This document shows positions 8,900 through 19,614 of a stretch of DNA of 64,000 nucleotides, piece by piece. A program made the translations under genes and the position numbers. Position 1 is the stretch's first letter. Each line of letters opens with the position of its first letter. The DNA is taken from the NCBI GenBank assembly GCA_039621445.1, contig CP154957.1, positions 41,008,011-41,072,010 on the forward strand. Direction: 5' to 3'. This stretch comes from Euglena gracilis. Lineage: Eukaryota; Euglenida; Euglenophyceae; Euglenales. The notes beneath the pieces were generated by a model that did not search any database, had not been told where the DNA came from, and saw nothing but the letters and a program-made list of their open reading frames with translations.

Positions 8900-10237
8900 T
8901 CTAGCATGTCTTCTGACTTCACCCAGTTTGCATTGAAGTTTACTTCGTTTTTGTGACACCACTGCCAAAACGGTCTCAAATTTATGCTGGACGGAGTTTT
9001 TCTGCCCCCTCACTTTTTTAAGTAGCTGTACGCGGCTTGCTTGTCCACTATGAGAAGGACATTTTCCCCTGGTCGTGCCAAACTTTTTGTGGCTGCCAAA
9101 GCAGCTTTCAACCCTTTTATGTCGATGTGAATGTCCATTTCTGAACGCCAAATTTCCTGCACTTTTTTGCCTGTGGTTAGTTCCAGTGCTCTCCAACCCT
9201 GGGTGGATGAATCTGAGTGTATTTCTCTCACTGGACATTATTTTTGAAAATTTATGCATTCCCAGGACGAACAATCCTCCTATTTCCAACACTTTTTATT
9301 TGACCTCTGGGGGTATGGGTAATCTTTTGTCCCAACTTTGGGTCCCGTGATGGTCTGTGAATTTGAACAATTTGTCTGTGAAAGCCCTGAGAAATGGAAG
9401 TTCTGTGAGGAAACTTCTCACCTGTCGCAAGATTGCTGCCGGTTTTCAGCAGTACATGTCTTTTTGGGTGACATATTTTCCCAGTTCCTTTCTGATGCAT
9501 TTTAATTTTGCTGGGGGAACTTCCAGGCAACCCTTTTCTGGGTTCGTGGAATATCCCAGGTAGTCAATGTTTTGGGTGGGTGTTAGTTGTGACTTGTTGC
9601 AATTTATTGTCATGCCACTGTTTCTTAGGTCCTGCAACAACTTTCCTATTTTTTGTGTGGCCAGAGCTTTCGATTTGAGACCAAAAGTATCTGGCAAGTT
9701 AGAAAAACCAAAATCCCTTGTTTTCTGCAGCTTTTTAGAAAACGTGCATTACTTGCATCCACCAGTGCAGGTGGTTGTTCAATCACAAACAATCGACCTC
9801 CATTTGAAAAGTTTTATCTCTTACCTGCACTCTGATGAATCGTTTTGTTGATTTTGACAGTTCCTGGTGGAAATAGGTGGTCTTCAGTTCCACCTTTGTG
9901 GCCCACATTCCTTTTTCCAGTTAAGAAAAAATCTCTTTCCAATGATCTAGGTTGAAGTGGGGGCTTGGAGGAATTTGTTTACCACTCTGCAGTCTGAGAT
10001 TAATCTCAGCAGCCATCCCCTGGCTCCTCTTTTTATATTACAAACCAGGGCACCAGAAATTTTGTTCCCTGTGTATTGACTTCTGTGACAGCGTTTTCTT
10101 CCAGGTAATCTTTTAAAATGGACAGATCCTGGGCTGTTTCTTCTGGCGTTTTTGTTTGTGACTTGGAATGCATGGGTCCCCTGTAAAATTTGGTTCCATC
10201 TTCTGCTGAATGAGTTGCAGAATTCTGGGGGGGTCAT
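8900..10237 (-). pseudogene. RT and RNase H region of element C
   Basis: Pieces in order: WLLRLISDCRVVNKF (about 10000-9960, RT motif 1), MWATKVELK with following YFH (motif A, Asp replaced by Glu), a motif C region reading SNLPDTFG where a YxDD box is expected, then KIGKLLQDL, SGMTIN and DYLGYST (thumb boundary). RNase H shows SDSSTQGW (about 9225-9205), the Glu of IHIDIKGLKAAL, LLIVDKQAAYSYL, and EDMLEDGISR near 8910. Several stops and frameshifts. Loss of the YxDD box means no polymerase activity. Confidence 0.7.
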
Positions 10238-10527
10238 ACTGTGGCCACCACTTGAGGCATTGTCTCAGCCTTATGAATGAAGATAGACGTTTCAGTGGAC
10301 TGGGGGGGGTGATAGCTTGGGTTGCCTTCATGTCCTCGGAGTTTGCCTTCATGGCCTTGACATCCCCCTTTTCTGTCTTCATGACCACAGGTTGCCAGCG
10401 ATGCTCTTGGCTCCAACTTTGCCCTTGGATATTTGCCAGCTTGAGCCTCTCCAGGCTCCACCTTTGAATCCATGTCCTTTTCGAAATCCTTTGCCAAATC
10501 CTCCACAGTACTGTAAGCCCTTTCCTC

Positions 10528-11400
10528 TCACTGTTTGAAGTTGCTCGATTGACCTGCGAATGAGAGAAATGAAGACCCTGGAGGCCGAACAGAAAAAATC
10601 CCCTGATTTTTTGAATGCTGTGCTCCACTTTCTGCGTTCTGGTGTGTTCTTCTGTGAGGGTTGTTTCTTGGCCTCCTGCTTGTCCTGTCGTTACTCCAGT
10701 TGCTGGAAGTTCTTTTCTTCACTTTGCATTCTCCAGTTAACTTCTCCCAGCAGCTGCTAAACTTGAAGGTTGGTCGCCTGTCGTGACGTTCTGGGTGGTT
10801 GCGGTTCTGGTTCTTGCCCAATACTCTCAGGATAATCAGGAGTGCTTGCGATACGTCTTTGAGGAATTTGTCGCTGCACTTGTGACCACCAGCTGGCACC
10901 AGGTTGTTCTCGAGGCTGCGAGCGGGGATACCCTGCAGCCTGGGGTTGGCCTCGAGGATGGCTTTTATGTCAAGGTGGTGGGTGCTGCCTGCAGCTCTGT
11001 TCCACAGCTCCAAAAGTTCTCGAGGTGCTTGGACCTCCACCTCGTCCCACGTGAACTTGGTCTCCTCTGGCTCTTCGTCCTTCGCCGGGGTCTTCTTCTC
11101 AGGTGACTCCTCCCAGTCGGTGGCTTCCACGGCCGTCGCAATGGCGAAGGAGGACTCGGCCACTTTGGTTGCCTATTCCAACGTCGGCTGCTCAATCTCA
11201 TGTAAGAGTGCGATGGCCAGGAGCCAAGAGTCTCTTTGTGGGGTCAATTCGGCCTTCTGTAAGGCCACTCCGCTGCTCTGTAACAGCCACGTTGATGCTT
11301 TTCTTGTCGACCAACCTGTTTCAGTAAACTTCAATCCAGCCTGCAAGGTGGCGATGACGACGTTCTTCTCCAGGTGGTGTAGCATCCTTAGTTGCTCCAT
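10528..11400 (-). pseudogene. Gag-like ORF of element C with one in-frame UAG
   Basis: One frame runs from MEQLRMLHHLEK (11400) through a TAG at 11173-11175 to MAESSFAIATAVEATDWEE and onward to a stop at 10528, about 290 codons. It is rich in charged residues, with EEPEETKFTWDEVEV and RELLELW, then a basic Asn/Arg/His-rich C-terminus. No zinc knuckle is seen. Position before RT suggests Gag; sequence identity is not otherwise recognised. Confidence 0.55.
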
Positions 11401-11659
11401 TTTTAATTTGAACTCGGCCCACGATGGTTCGCAGAGCGCTCCGTCCTATCTCAGCTTGGCAACGAGACTGTCTCCACTTCGATATTGTTTTGGCAGTTGG
11501 ATTGTTTTTAATCTTCACCAATTGTGGACCTTGTTGGAACTTGTTGGTCTTTCTTGCTTTGCTTTGTAAGAGCCTGTGATAGCCTTCCTTTGTAGCAGGG
11601 CTAATTCATCCAACTGCTGGCGCGAAAAGCAGTAATGGGATGACGCAAGGCCAGCAAAT

Positions 11660-11690
11660 CAAAGAGCAATAGCCGGCGAGGAAATACAGG
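11660..11690. repeat. Right terminal inverted repeat of element C
   Basis: 31 bp, reverse complement of 8020-8050 with a single mismatch (A for C at the sixth base of the terminus). Marks the 5' end of element C. Confidence 0.85.
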
Positions 11691-11746
11691 TCCCATCGAG
11701 CCAAATTTTGGAGCAAGGGTAGTCCCTTTTTCGCCGAATTTGGCTG

Positions 11747-11800
11747 ATTCCTGGTTTGCCCTTCGACACCCACAATTCCTAGTTTGCCATTCGACACCCA
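11747..11800 (+). repeat. 26-bp direct repeat, two copies, in leader of element D
   Basis: ATTCCTGGTTTGCCCTTCGA at 11747 and ATTCCTAGTTTGCCATTCGA at 11775 are 28 bp apart with two mismatches. Lies upstream of the Gag-like frame. Confidence 0.8.
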
Positions 11801-11830
11801 GATTCAAAGGAACTTCAAATACCTTATCAA

Positions 11831-12632
11831 TTGGAACAAGAAGAAGTCAATCAATTCAGCTCAACTGTTCGGAAAGAAACGCTCGTGAAAAACTACAAAG
11901 CAGGACTTGTTGAGTCTTCTGAAAGGATTTCAATGAAAGATGCAATTTCAAGTAGCACAGCGCTGGGCACCTTCAAGAGGGAGCAGCCGAAGCAGCTGGC
12001 CAACTTGACGACGCGGATTCACCGTTGCAAACTGTGGCTACCCCTTCTCGAAAAGAAAGTTCCCAAGAGGAAATTTTCAAAACACAAACCCCCAAGTGAT
12101 GGCCACGGACCCTGGCAGACAGTGGTCAGAAGACCGCGCAAGGGGCAGACATAACAGCCACCAGGCCACTATGGCCATTGGACAGGGCCATGGGGGCCAA
12201 CTTTCCATAACGCAAAATACATTCAACATTTCACAACACAATGTGTCCAAGCCGGGCTATGACAACCAAACCGCACAGGCCATGAAGCTAGTAAAGGCCA
12301 TGACGGCACAACCGGCGATGAAGGCATCTGCATACAAAGTCGCTGGAAAAAAAGGTGGCCGCCAGCACCCAGGCCCCACAGGACATGTCAGGGGTAGACA
12401 AGGTCAAGCACAAAAACCCCACCATTTCTCAATAACACCACCCCTCAGAGGTCAGGGGAGGGGCCCCAAGAACCCCTCAAGATTTCAAATGGATATGGCG
12501 ACCCAGAAACTAAGCAGGCCACTGGGCCTTTTAACTTATAATCAAGGCCATCGGGGTAAGAAATATCAACAAGAAGATCAAGAAAAACAACAAGACCACA
12601 CCGGGGTCCTTCACAGGCCGCCCAGAAGCTAA
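11831..12632 (+). pseudogene. Gag-like region of element D
   Basis: Two overlapping open frames. The first (11831-12154) is Lys/Ser/Thr-rich. The second (12096-12632) contains KAMTAQPAMKASAYK and RGQGRGPKNPSRFQM, Gln/Gly/His-rich and similar in style to the KAM and EGQWRP modules of B and E. No catalytic motif. A frameshift probably joins the two. Confidence 0.45.
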
Positions 12633-13249
12633 GGGGCATCCGTGCAACGGCTTTGTATTCAAATTGGCAGCCCCCTGTCCGGCCCCAGGATGAAGATGGC
12701 CCCCCAAGTGCCAGCCAGGAGGCACGGGAAGTAGGAGGCTCCACAGCAGCATTTATTCGTGTTCCATCGACAAGGGGGGCACCCACAGAGGTCCCATATA
12801 GTATGGCTACCAACCCCATGAACATCAAGAAAGCCAGATGGGCGAAACACGGGCAGGAAGCTGTATGGTATGTGCTCCAACAACAAATTCCTCCAGAGAG
12901 AGTGTGAGCAGAGAGGGAGAGTATGCATGCACATCCCCCAAAGAACACTTTCTTTTTCCGAGGGCTCAAGCTCTAGGGGCTCTAGGGGCCGTGAAATGCC
13001 CAACATAACAGAAAATCATCTGGTTGTGAAAATACATTCCATGTACGAGAAATGGGGAGACTGAGAGACTTCAGAAAAGTCAAAAATGGTGGACGAAAAA
13101 ATCTCCCCAGCAACGTGTCAATTGACAAAAAAAGAATTGGACCCCCCTGGGCAAATACCCCAAAAGTGTCCACCCACCCGAAACCCAGAGCCAACTTTGA
13201 CTTGAACCACGCAGAAACAATTCCGCCGGATAACAGAAAAATGGGTCAG

Positions 13250-13779
13250 TAAATCAAGTCTTGGACTCAGAAACCCAGAATTTGATCCTGTGGTTTTCAA
13301 AATCAAAACCAGAAAGAGGAACAACCAAATGGAGAATGATCAGCGACTGTAGAGAAAAAAATCAGCAGTTTCAAGTAACACCTCTCAAGCTGGATCATAT
13401 CCAACAAATTTTTCCGGTTTTTACAACACGCCACTGGGCAGCAAAAAAAAAGACCTCATCAATGGTGCCTATTTTCATATTCCAATAAATTCAGCTCTAA
13501 GGCCATATCTAAGGCATCAGCCGATCGGGGGGGAGCAAACCTTTCAAGCACTAAATGTAATGCTCCAAAATTTAATGTCAGTGATAAAAAATTTAGAAAT
13601 GCTGTGGAGAAAAAGGGGCATCCAGGTGTCTACTTACCTGGACGACAATTTTCTGGTGACCCCCACCCAAAAGGATTTTACAAAGTTACCGGCACATACT
13701 CGTCACAGATTTGCTGAATTCAGGGTTCAAAATCAATGTAAAAAAAAGTCCAACCTCCAGCACACCCAAGTGTGACCAT
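13250..13779 (+). pseudogene. Reverse transcriptase of element D, upstream part
   Basis: Encodes WRMISDCREKNQQFQ (motif 1, about 13330-13372), then after a frameshift in an A9 run (13442-13450) DLINGAYFHIPINS (motif A, about 13456-13500), FQALNVMLQNLM, and STYLDDNFLVTP with an intact YLDD box at 13635-13646. Then SGFKINVKKS. The catalytic Asp residues are present, but the frame is shifted and the gene is cut at 13779. Confidence 0.8.
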
Positions 13780-15272
13780 TCGGGCTCCGCACTTCGAGAT
13801 GGTGAGGTCGTTCTGTCCTTTCCGGCTGTTCTGTTCTGGTGTGTTTGTGTGTGCGCGGGGGGTGCTTCTTACTGCGCCTTTGTTGCCGGAGTTGGCGATG
13901 ATGAGGCCTCCTCCGACACCCTGGCGAAGCTGAACCGTCGTGCCCCCGCCCCCCACCCCTCTCCCATGTTTGCTTGGTGGCCCCCCCCCCTCGATGGGGA
14001 TGGTTGTCTCTCTTTGTGTTTCTGGGTGGGTGGTTGGGGTCGCTTGGTTGGGGTCCCCCTTCTGGTTGGGATTTTTTTATTTTTCTGCTGATTTTTTGGG
14101 TGGAGGGGTTGATCTCACCATCTTCTTGTGCTTCGCACTCTTGGTCCCTTCCTCCCCCTTCCTCTGTCGTGGGAGTCCGAGACCATTCGGGCTCCGCACT
14201 TCGAGATGGTGAGGTACTGTGCACCCCCCTCTGGGCCATAATATTTTGAATTTTTGAAGCGACACCGAGTCGTAAATAATGAGCTTGGAAGGGCCCAAAA
14301 TTTTTCCACTGACCCAATTGCTGGACTTCTTCCACTTGCAAACCAGCATTTTTCCACCATAAAACCCCAGCTCCTCTGGTGCTGTGGGGTTTCCAGTGGG
14401 TGGTGTCCAACCCCCCCTCTTGCGGAATTTATCTGGTAAGGGAATTCACTCTTTCTGCTGTCAAAGGTCTTTTTCCATCCAAAGACAATAATAAATTATT
14501 TTTGTGTCCAATCATGTGGGCTGTCCTGTCCACATACTCTTTCAATAAATGACAGGGGCTTATGAGGGGTGTGTGTGGCAAAATCAAAACTTCCTCCCAT
14601 CTGGGGAATTGCCACCCTTTCCTTTGCAATAAAATGAAAAAAAATTTCCCCCACGCAACTGATTTTCCGCTGTGTCCTGGCCAAATCAACCCCCCTGTGC
14701 AGGGCCAACAGCCTCCAACAGATGATGAGTCTGTTTCTGAGCTCTTTCACAGATAGGTCTGAGAGGGGTTTGCATTTCCTGATGATGTTTTCTAAGAAGT
14801 CAGTGGGGCCCCAAAAATGGGCACACTTGCAGACATTAGAATTCCATTTCGTTTTCAATGGAGACAAAAGAGGGGAAAACCTCAATGACCCAAACCATGG
14901 GAGTAATAAAACTGCTGCATATGCATTTCGTGCAGTGTTAAGGCTGTGGGCAGCGAGATCAAGGATGGCCTCGGCCATCCTGTGGACTGTGCAGTCCTGC
15001 AGGGGCACCCCTTTGTGCAACAATTGGCCCACCAATGTCCTGAATGCCGAGTCATATCTCTTGAAATTTCCCAGATTTTTTATGTAAGTTTCGATACTGG
15101 ACATCGAAACTTACTGGGATTGTAATATTTGCCTCACACAATCAAGCAGGCCAAGTTCAACTTTGGGTGGGGCATCTCTTCCCCCCAGCAGTTGGTGAAC
15201 AGACCCCATTGGGGGGGTACCAACAAAACGTTGCTGCCTGGCTGCCTGAATGACATTAATTGGCGCCAGCAT
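13733..15272 (-). pseudogene. Tyrosine recombinase of element E, stops and frameshifts
   Basis: Starts at MLAPINVIQAARQQ (15272), overlapping the end of the RNase H ORF as in element A. A GAA-to-TAA change relative to B gives a stop at 15111-15113. It then reads LPWFGSLRFSPLL and, after frameshifts, GKRPLTAERVNSL, KPHSTRGAG (HSTR at 14375-14386), QLGQW and FQAHYLRLG (Tyr at 14276-14278). Below about 14230 the frame continues as low-complexity tail through the complementary block and terminal repeat to 13733. The HxxR and Tyr are kept, but the gene is not translatable as one protein. Confidence 0.75.
13780..13910. repeat. Left terminal inverted repeat of element E
   Basis: TCGGGCTCCGCACTTCGAGA, GATGGTGAGGTCG, TTCTGTTCTGGTGTGTTTGT, GGTGCTTCTTACTGC and TTGCCGGAGTTGGC are matched in reverse complement at 33240-33378. 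A second, internal copy of the first 30 bases occurs at about 14183-14213 inside the recombinase tail, the equivalent of an internal complementary region. Confidence 0.75.
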
Positions 15273-16225
15273 GATGTCGAAGCCCAGTGGGGCACGATCA
15301 ACAGACAAGTCAGGTCTGTGTTTAACATTAATCTCTGAAACCACAGGGGAATGATGCTCCAGAGAGGGTTGGCATAAACTGGGGGGAGACCCCAAAAATC
15401 TGCCTTCAAGGCATCCACCAGCAAATCCACTTGGTGAGGGTATCGACAAACAAACTTGGGTAATTTTTTGTTGCTGGGTGTGCAAAACATGTCCACCTCT
15501 GGGGTGATGTCTTTTCTAAAAAAAATGAAGAATTTGGTAAAAGATGTTAGGATTAGGGTATAATCCCCTGGGTCCTTTTGCTCCCTGGTCAGGGAGTCTG
15601 CCAATTGCTCTTTTGTGGGGACCCAAACCACCTGCAAATTGATTTGCTTTTCCTGACAATGATACAGCAGGGGTTTTAAGATGGAGTTTAGGTAGGGCTT
15701 TCTGCCTCCCCATTTTGTTAAATAACTTACAGCCACCTGGCTGTCCACATGAAGCATTATTGTTTGTTTTGGTTTGGCCAGACTTTTTACTGTCTCCACT
15801 GCTGTCATCAACTCCTTTTGGTTGATGTGAAGGATGTGCAGGTCCCTCCAAAAATCCTGCCTGAGTTTTTGTCCAGCCCCCCCCCCCACTGCAGGTGCTG
15901 CTGTTTGAGAACAGTTCCTGAGAGGCCTGGGATTGAAAGCTCTGCCCACACCTGGCTGCAAAAACGCTTTTAACTCCACAATTTGATCCTTGACCCCCTG
16001 GGGAATGGTTAGGTTGTGGTCCCAACCCCACTTTGTGTGCAAATCCACCATTTTGCAAAGTTGATCTGTCAGAATTCTGAGAAATAGCTTCTGACCTGCC
16101 CCACAATAGAACTGAGTTTTCTGCAGCTCATTTTTTGTGCTGTAAGCACCTTGCCTAGCTCCTTTCTCAAGGATTTTAGTTTTTACTGTTGAATTTCCAG
16201 CTGGCATTTTTTCAAATTGACCCAC
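15134..16225 (-). pseudogene. RNase H and C-terminal region of element E polyprotein
   Basis: An open frame of 363 codons. RNase H residues visible: Glu in INQKELMTAVE (residue 138 of this frame), Asp in LHVDSQVAVSYL (161) and Asp in EQLADSLTRE (210). The first acidic region reads SNSSTCSG in a neighbouring frame, that is Asn in place of Asp, and a G-run there probably caused a shift. After RNase H come EVDMFCTPSNKKLPKF and VYANPLWSIIP, diagnostic of DIRS-type pol. It overlaps the start of the recombinase by about 140 bases. This is the best-preserved coding block of the element. Confidence 0.8.
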
Positions 16226-16310
16226 TGGCCCAAACGCTTTATCTCCTGTGTGGGTTCCAGACAGGATTTGGGGAGGTTTAATCTGAAACCTGGCAGTAAA
16301 AGGTCCTGTT

Positions 16311-16561
16311 TTATTTCTGCCAAATGCTGGGCTGCTGTCTATTTGCTGGGGCTGACAGCAAAATGTCGTCTAGGTAGATAAAAACTACCTTTCCCTCCTT
16401 TCTCCATCTCCGTTCCCAGACTCTCATGAGAGTCATAAATTTTTGTGGCAGGCTGCTGATGCCGAAGCATGCAGCTTGAAACTGCCAGGTTTCCCCCCCC
16501 CCACCTGCATGCAAACATATTTTTCTAAGCTGCTGTGCAGCTGCAGATGGAAATAAGCATC
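16311..16561 (-). pseudogene. Reverse transcriptase of element E, downstream half
   Basis: Resumes at Asp-Ala-Tyr-Phe-His (16561 downward) right after the LTR array, continues LQLHSSLEKYVC, shifts frame in a C-run near 16491-16502, then reads FKLHA/WQFQAACFG, KVVFIYLDDILLSAP with the YLDD box intact at 16365-16376, and stops at 16311. Joined across the array to 31496, it forms the standard RT order of motifs A to C. Confidence 0.8.
16558..16561. other. Target-site duplication CATC, left copy
   Basis: CATC directly precedes the TGTCGG start of the first LTR. The same CATC follows the last LTR at 31495-31498. The unoccupied site in element B (about 6335-6349) has a single CATC in the same context. 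Confidence 0.85.
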
Positions 16562-16564
16562 TGT

Positions 16565-16588
16565 CGGCTGTCGGCCCGCCGACAGCCG
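16565..16588 (+). other. Perfect 10-bp hairpin at the LTR 5' end
   Basis: CGGCTGTCGG (16565-16574), loop CCCG, CCGACAGCCG (16579-16588). The same structure is present at 26224-26247 and 30918-30941 and is partly lost in LTR 2. Its role is unknown; it overlaps the end that integrase would have to recognise. Confidence 0.8.
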
Positions 16589-16950
16589 GTGTCCAAACAT
16601 TCCCCCCGCGATAGGACTCACCCAGTGGGTAGGAAGCTCCGGAAGTCAATTGGAAGGTGAGCAAAATGTTGCAGAACTGGAAATACAAAAGAAAAGAATG
16701 AAGGAGCAAGGCATTCCATTCCAAAATCATTCTCTGTATGTTACTCTCACCCACAGCAAGCACAGGTGTGTCTGACCAAGGTGTGCAGGTTCCTTGTGTG
16801 TGCTTTGCCTTTTGAATCAAGTCCATGCTAAAAAGGTTCTTCTCTGTGGTTTTCTTTGGATTCAAGGACAGAAAAAGCCATTTTCAGTTCAAAGTTTTGG
16901 ATCCTACGCCGGTATGCCAACCCAGCCACTGGCAGGGGGCGAAAAGCCGG

Positions 16951-16988
16951 GCCTCCGGCCCTGAGCCTTCCGGAGGCTCTTTTTATTG
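16951..16988 (+). terminator. GC-rich hairpin plus T-run inside LTR 1
   Basis: GCCTCCGG (16951-16958) pairs with CCGGAGGC (16970-16977), followed by TCTTTTTATT. It is kept in all four LTRs (for example 26609-26646). It might mark an RNA structural element or a 3' processing region of the retroelement transcript. The terminator label is a structural description only; a eukaryotic Pol II transcript would not need such a stem. Confidence 0.3.
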
Positions 16989-17141
16989 AAAAACCCTGGG
17001 GCTGGGTGGTGACCGTAGGTGGGGGAAAAGGAAGAAGGAGGCCCAGTCGGTCGGGCACTCCATTTTTTAGGCATTTCAATTCATTCCGGTACACCTTTGC
17101 ACTTTCGTCGTCCCTTTTTCTCTTTAAACCCCCCACCGACA

Positions 17142-17154
17142 TGGTAAGCAGAGG
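17142..17154 (+). promoter_or_regulatory. Primer-binding site, unit 1
   Basis: TGGTAAGCAGAGG immediately after the LTR. Eukaryotic initiator tRNA-Met would be matched by TGGTAGCAGAGG, so this fits with one extra A. The same sequence follows LTR 2 (21832-21844) and LTR 3 (26801-26813). It defines the plus orientation of the element. Confidence 0.7.
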
Positions 17155-18239
17155 TTTGCTGCTGGGCTGTGCCCAGCAGAATCTTTTTGAAATCTGTGGT
17201 TTCTTTGGAACTGTGCACCATAAATCTGCTGGAATCTATCTGTGCACCAGTTTGTGCTGTAAATCGAAGTGGGTGAATCATCTGGCGTTGACAAATGGAA
17301 TGGAATCAATCTGTGAGCAAGGCTCTGGGGGGAAGGACACTGAAAACGGCCCAGATTTTTGCAATTCCCAGTGATAGGAGAACGGGCCAGGTTGAGTGTC
17401 CGTGAGCCAAGCTCCAAGCTCCAGTTGTTGACTTGTGTTCATTTTTTTCTGTGGCGTGTGGTTTTTCTCATTGTCTTGTTTTCAGCAATTTTTTCCCAAA
17501 TCAGGCTGTGCTTTTCTTTTTGAACGAACTGTGGAGTCCAATCTGGAAGATAATTTTTCTGGCAGAAGTTTTCATTTTCAGGTTTTCATTTTCATTGGTC
17601 GTTTGACAGTTTTGGCTGTGGGAAAGTCAAGTTCACGTTTTCTTCACCAGTGATTCAAGTTTTTCATCGTTTTCCGGTTGTAGATTTTTTTTCGGATAAA
17701 CCTCAGAATGCTTGAAGCATGTCATTTTTGAGAAACACCGTTTTCTCTGGGGTGCACCTTTCTTTGTGCTCAAGCAGCCAGACAAACAGTTCCAAAAGTG
17801 TTTTGTTTTGCCAGTCCCAGTTTAACTTTGATCAGGGTGAGCTCACTGCAGGTGTGGCAGGTGCTCAATCCACAGACTGGGACATCATTTCAGTGGGTTT
17901 GTATGCTGGTCCCATGCATTTGTGGGCTCCGAGTCCATCTTTTGGGAGAGGTTTACTGGTTTGTTCAGTGACTTTTTTCCTGTCTGGGACATGCATCGAC
18001 CTGTTCCATTTTCACAGTTTTGTTGTTCCACAGTTTCGGTGTGCTTCCAGTGAGGCAGCCCAGTTCGGTTTTGGGTTATGCCGTTTCGAGGGGAAAATAA
18101 CACCTCTATCGAACACTGGCAGGCAGAGTAATTTTCATTCATTTTTGGGAGTGACTGGTCAAAGAAGGGAACCGGGTGTGCAAATCCGGGAGGAACAGAC
18201 ACCCCCGTCGACACACATTTAAGGGCCCAGGGATCCTGA

Positions 18240-18297
18240 GTTCAGTGGTGTTCAGTTTTCAGTTCAGTGTTCAGTGGTTCAGTTTCAGTTCAGTGGT
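18240..18297 (+). repeat. Short degenerate TTCAGTGG tandem repeats in unit 1
   Basis: Repeated TTCAGTG/TTCAGTT words. Equivalent stretches are at about 23186-23243 and 27899-27956 in units 2 and 3, so the repeat predates the amplification. Confidence 0.8.
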
Positions 18298-19302
18298 TTT
18301 GTTTTTGGTTGCAACCTGGGGAATTTTTAGTGACCAATCCAAGTTTTCAGTTGATGAGTGACGAGGGGGGGAACATACACAAGAGGTGCTGCGGCCGCAC
18401 CATCTCTTGTATAAACCCCCAAGAAACGAAATCGGCTGGTACATATGGGTGGTTGCGTTTTCTGAGAGCCCCATTCCGGAAAATCTCAGAGTCATCATTG
18501 GGCAGCTGAAGGTGCTGTTCAGCTGCATAATCGCCAGAATTTCGTTTCGTTTCATGAAGTTTGGTTGTATTGTCAAGCCTGTTGGGAAACAAAGTCCACC
18601 AGAATATTTCTGGAAAAAATCCCAAAGTCGTGGCAAAGCTCATTTTTTCCTTGTCCTGTGTGATCTGTTGGCCAATTGGTGAGCCATAATCTCAATCTCA
18701 TCTGGGTTGGTTTGCTTGGTTGTGGTCGGCTGCACAGTTTTCCAACAGCAGCACTGATTTTTTGATTTTTCCAACAGCTGCGTTTTGTGTTGCAGCCTGC
18801 TGGGGATGCTTTTGTCGTAATGGGGTTCCTCCCTTCCCCAATTGCCATGAGATGATCGGCAATATGATAGACAATGATGCATCCTGTTTTTTTTGTTGTG
18901 GTTTGGCCACACCAACAAATCAATCTGTGTGGGTGTTGTGAGGAGGCAGCCATAGGGTCCAGCTTCAGTGGATGTTTGTTGCTGTGTTTGGTTTTTTTTG
19001 TTTCTTTTTTCCCCTCGTGCAGGTTTTCAACTCAACAACGCAAGGAGCAAGAATTGAGAGAGTTTCAAGATATTCACCGAGGAGAATTTATCAAGAATTT
19101 TGCAATTTGGACTACCACAAGCAGAATTTCTTCGCCACGGTGGGTACTTGGAAGTGGTGTTGTGACCACCCAGCTGGGAAGTTAATGGTGAGCCTCGATG
19201 TGTTGAAGCCTGGCTGTTAATTGGTTTGGGCTGAAGCCCAGGATTCGTTCTCCCGCTCTGAGACAGTCTCAACTCTCCCCAAGCGGTGTGGCCTCGCCGT
19301 AG

Positions 19303-19576
19303 GGGGCGGGGGGGGGGGGGCTGCCCAAATAGTCTGGGTGCAAGAATCAGCTTATTTTTCCTCCAGTGAAGAATTATGGAGGAGTACAAATGTAAATGGG
19401 TTCTCCCATCATTTGTGGGGGGGGTCCATTTGGCTGAGTGCACCGAAGTAATTGTTGTGACAACTGGATTGCTTTCTTTGGAGTACCGTTCAATTTTTTC
19501 TGTCTTTTGGATCCTGGCAGTTTTCGGCTCGGGCAACGATTTCCAAGTTTCTGGACCCCTGCCACCCCGTGTGCTG

Positions 19577-19614
<38 letters not shown>

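Larger units (their letters stand above)
8020..11690 (-). mobile_element. DIRS-type retroelement C, compact and degenerate
   Basis: Bounded by 31-bp inverted repeats (8020-8050 and 11660-11690, one mismatch). Minus-strand order: Gag-like (11.4-10.5 kb), RT (10.2-9.4 kb), RNase H (9.3-8.9 kb), recombinase (8.7-8.0 kb). Its proteins are only distantly related to those of A, B and E, so it is a separate subfamily. In-frame stops and a damaged RT active site make it inactive. Confidence 0.75.
11691..13779 (+). mobile_element. DIRS-type retroelement D, upstream part (Gag and RT), interrupted by element E
   Basis: Plus-strand element with a Gag-like region (11831-12632) and RT (about 13250-13779). 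The RT reading ends at codons for STPKCDH at 13779, where element E begins. The continuation LGF then STK lies at about 33501-33520, aligning with DYLGYST of element C. Start boundary taken as the end of element C; a true terminus is not seen. Confidence 0.7.
16562..17141 (+). repeat. LTR 1 of the array (580 bp)
   Basis: TGTCGGCTGTCGGCCC start, CCCCCCACCGACA end. Nearly identical to LTR 3 and LTR 4. Contains a 10-bp hairpin at its start (16565-16588) and a GC-rich hairpin followed by a T-run at 16951-16988. Confidence 0.9.

Noticed and set aside
18345-18375. Hammerhead-like GTTGATGAG motif (retrozyme) in the array
   Set aside because: The GAAA core strand and closing helices are missing.
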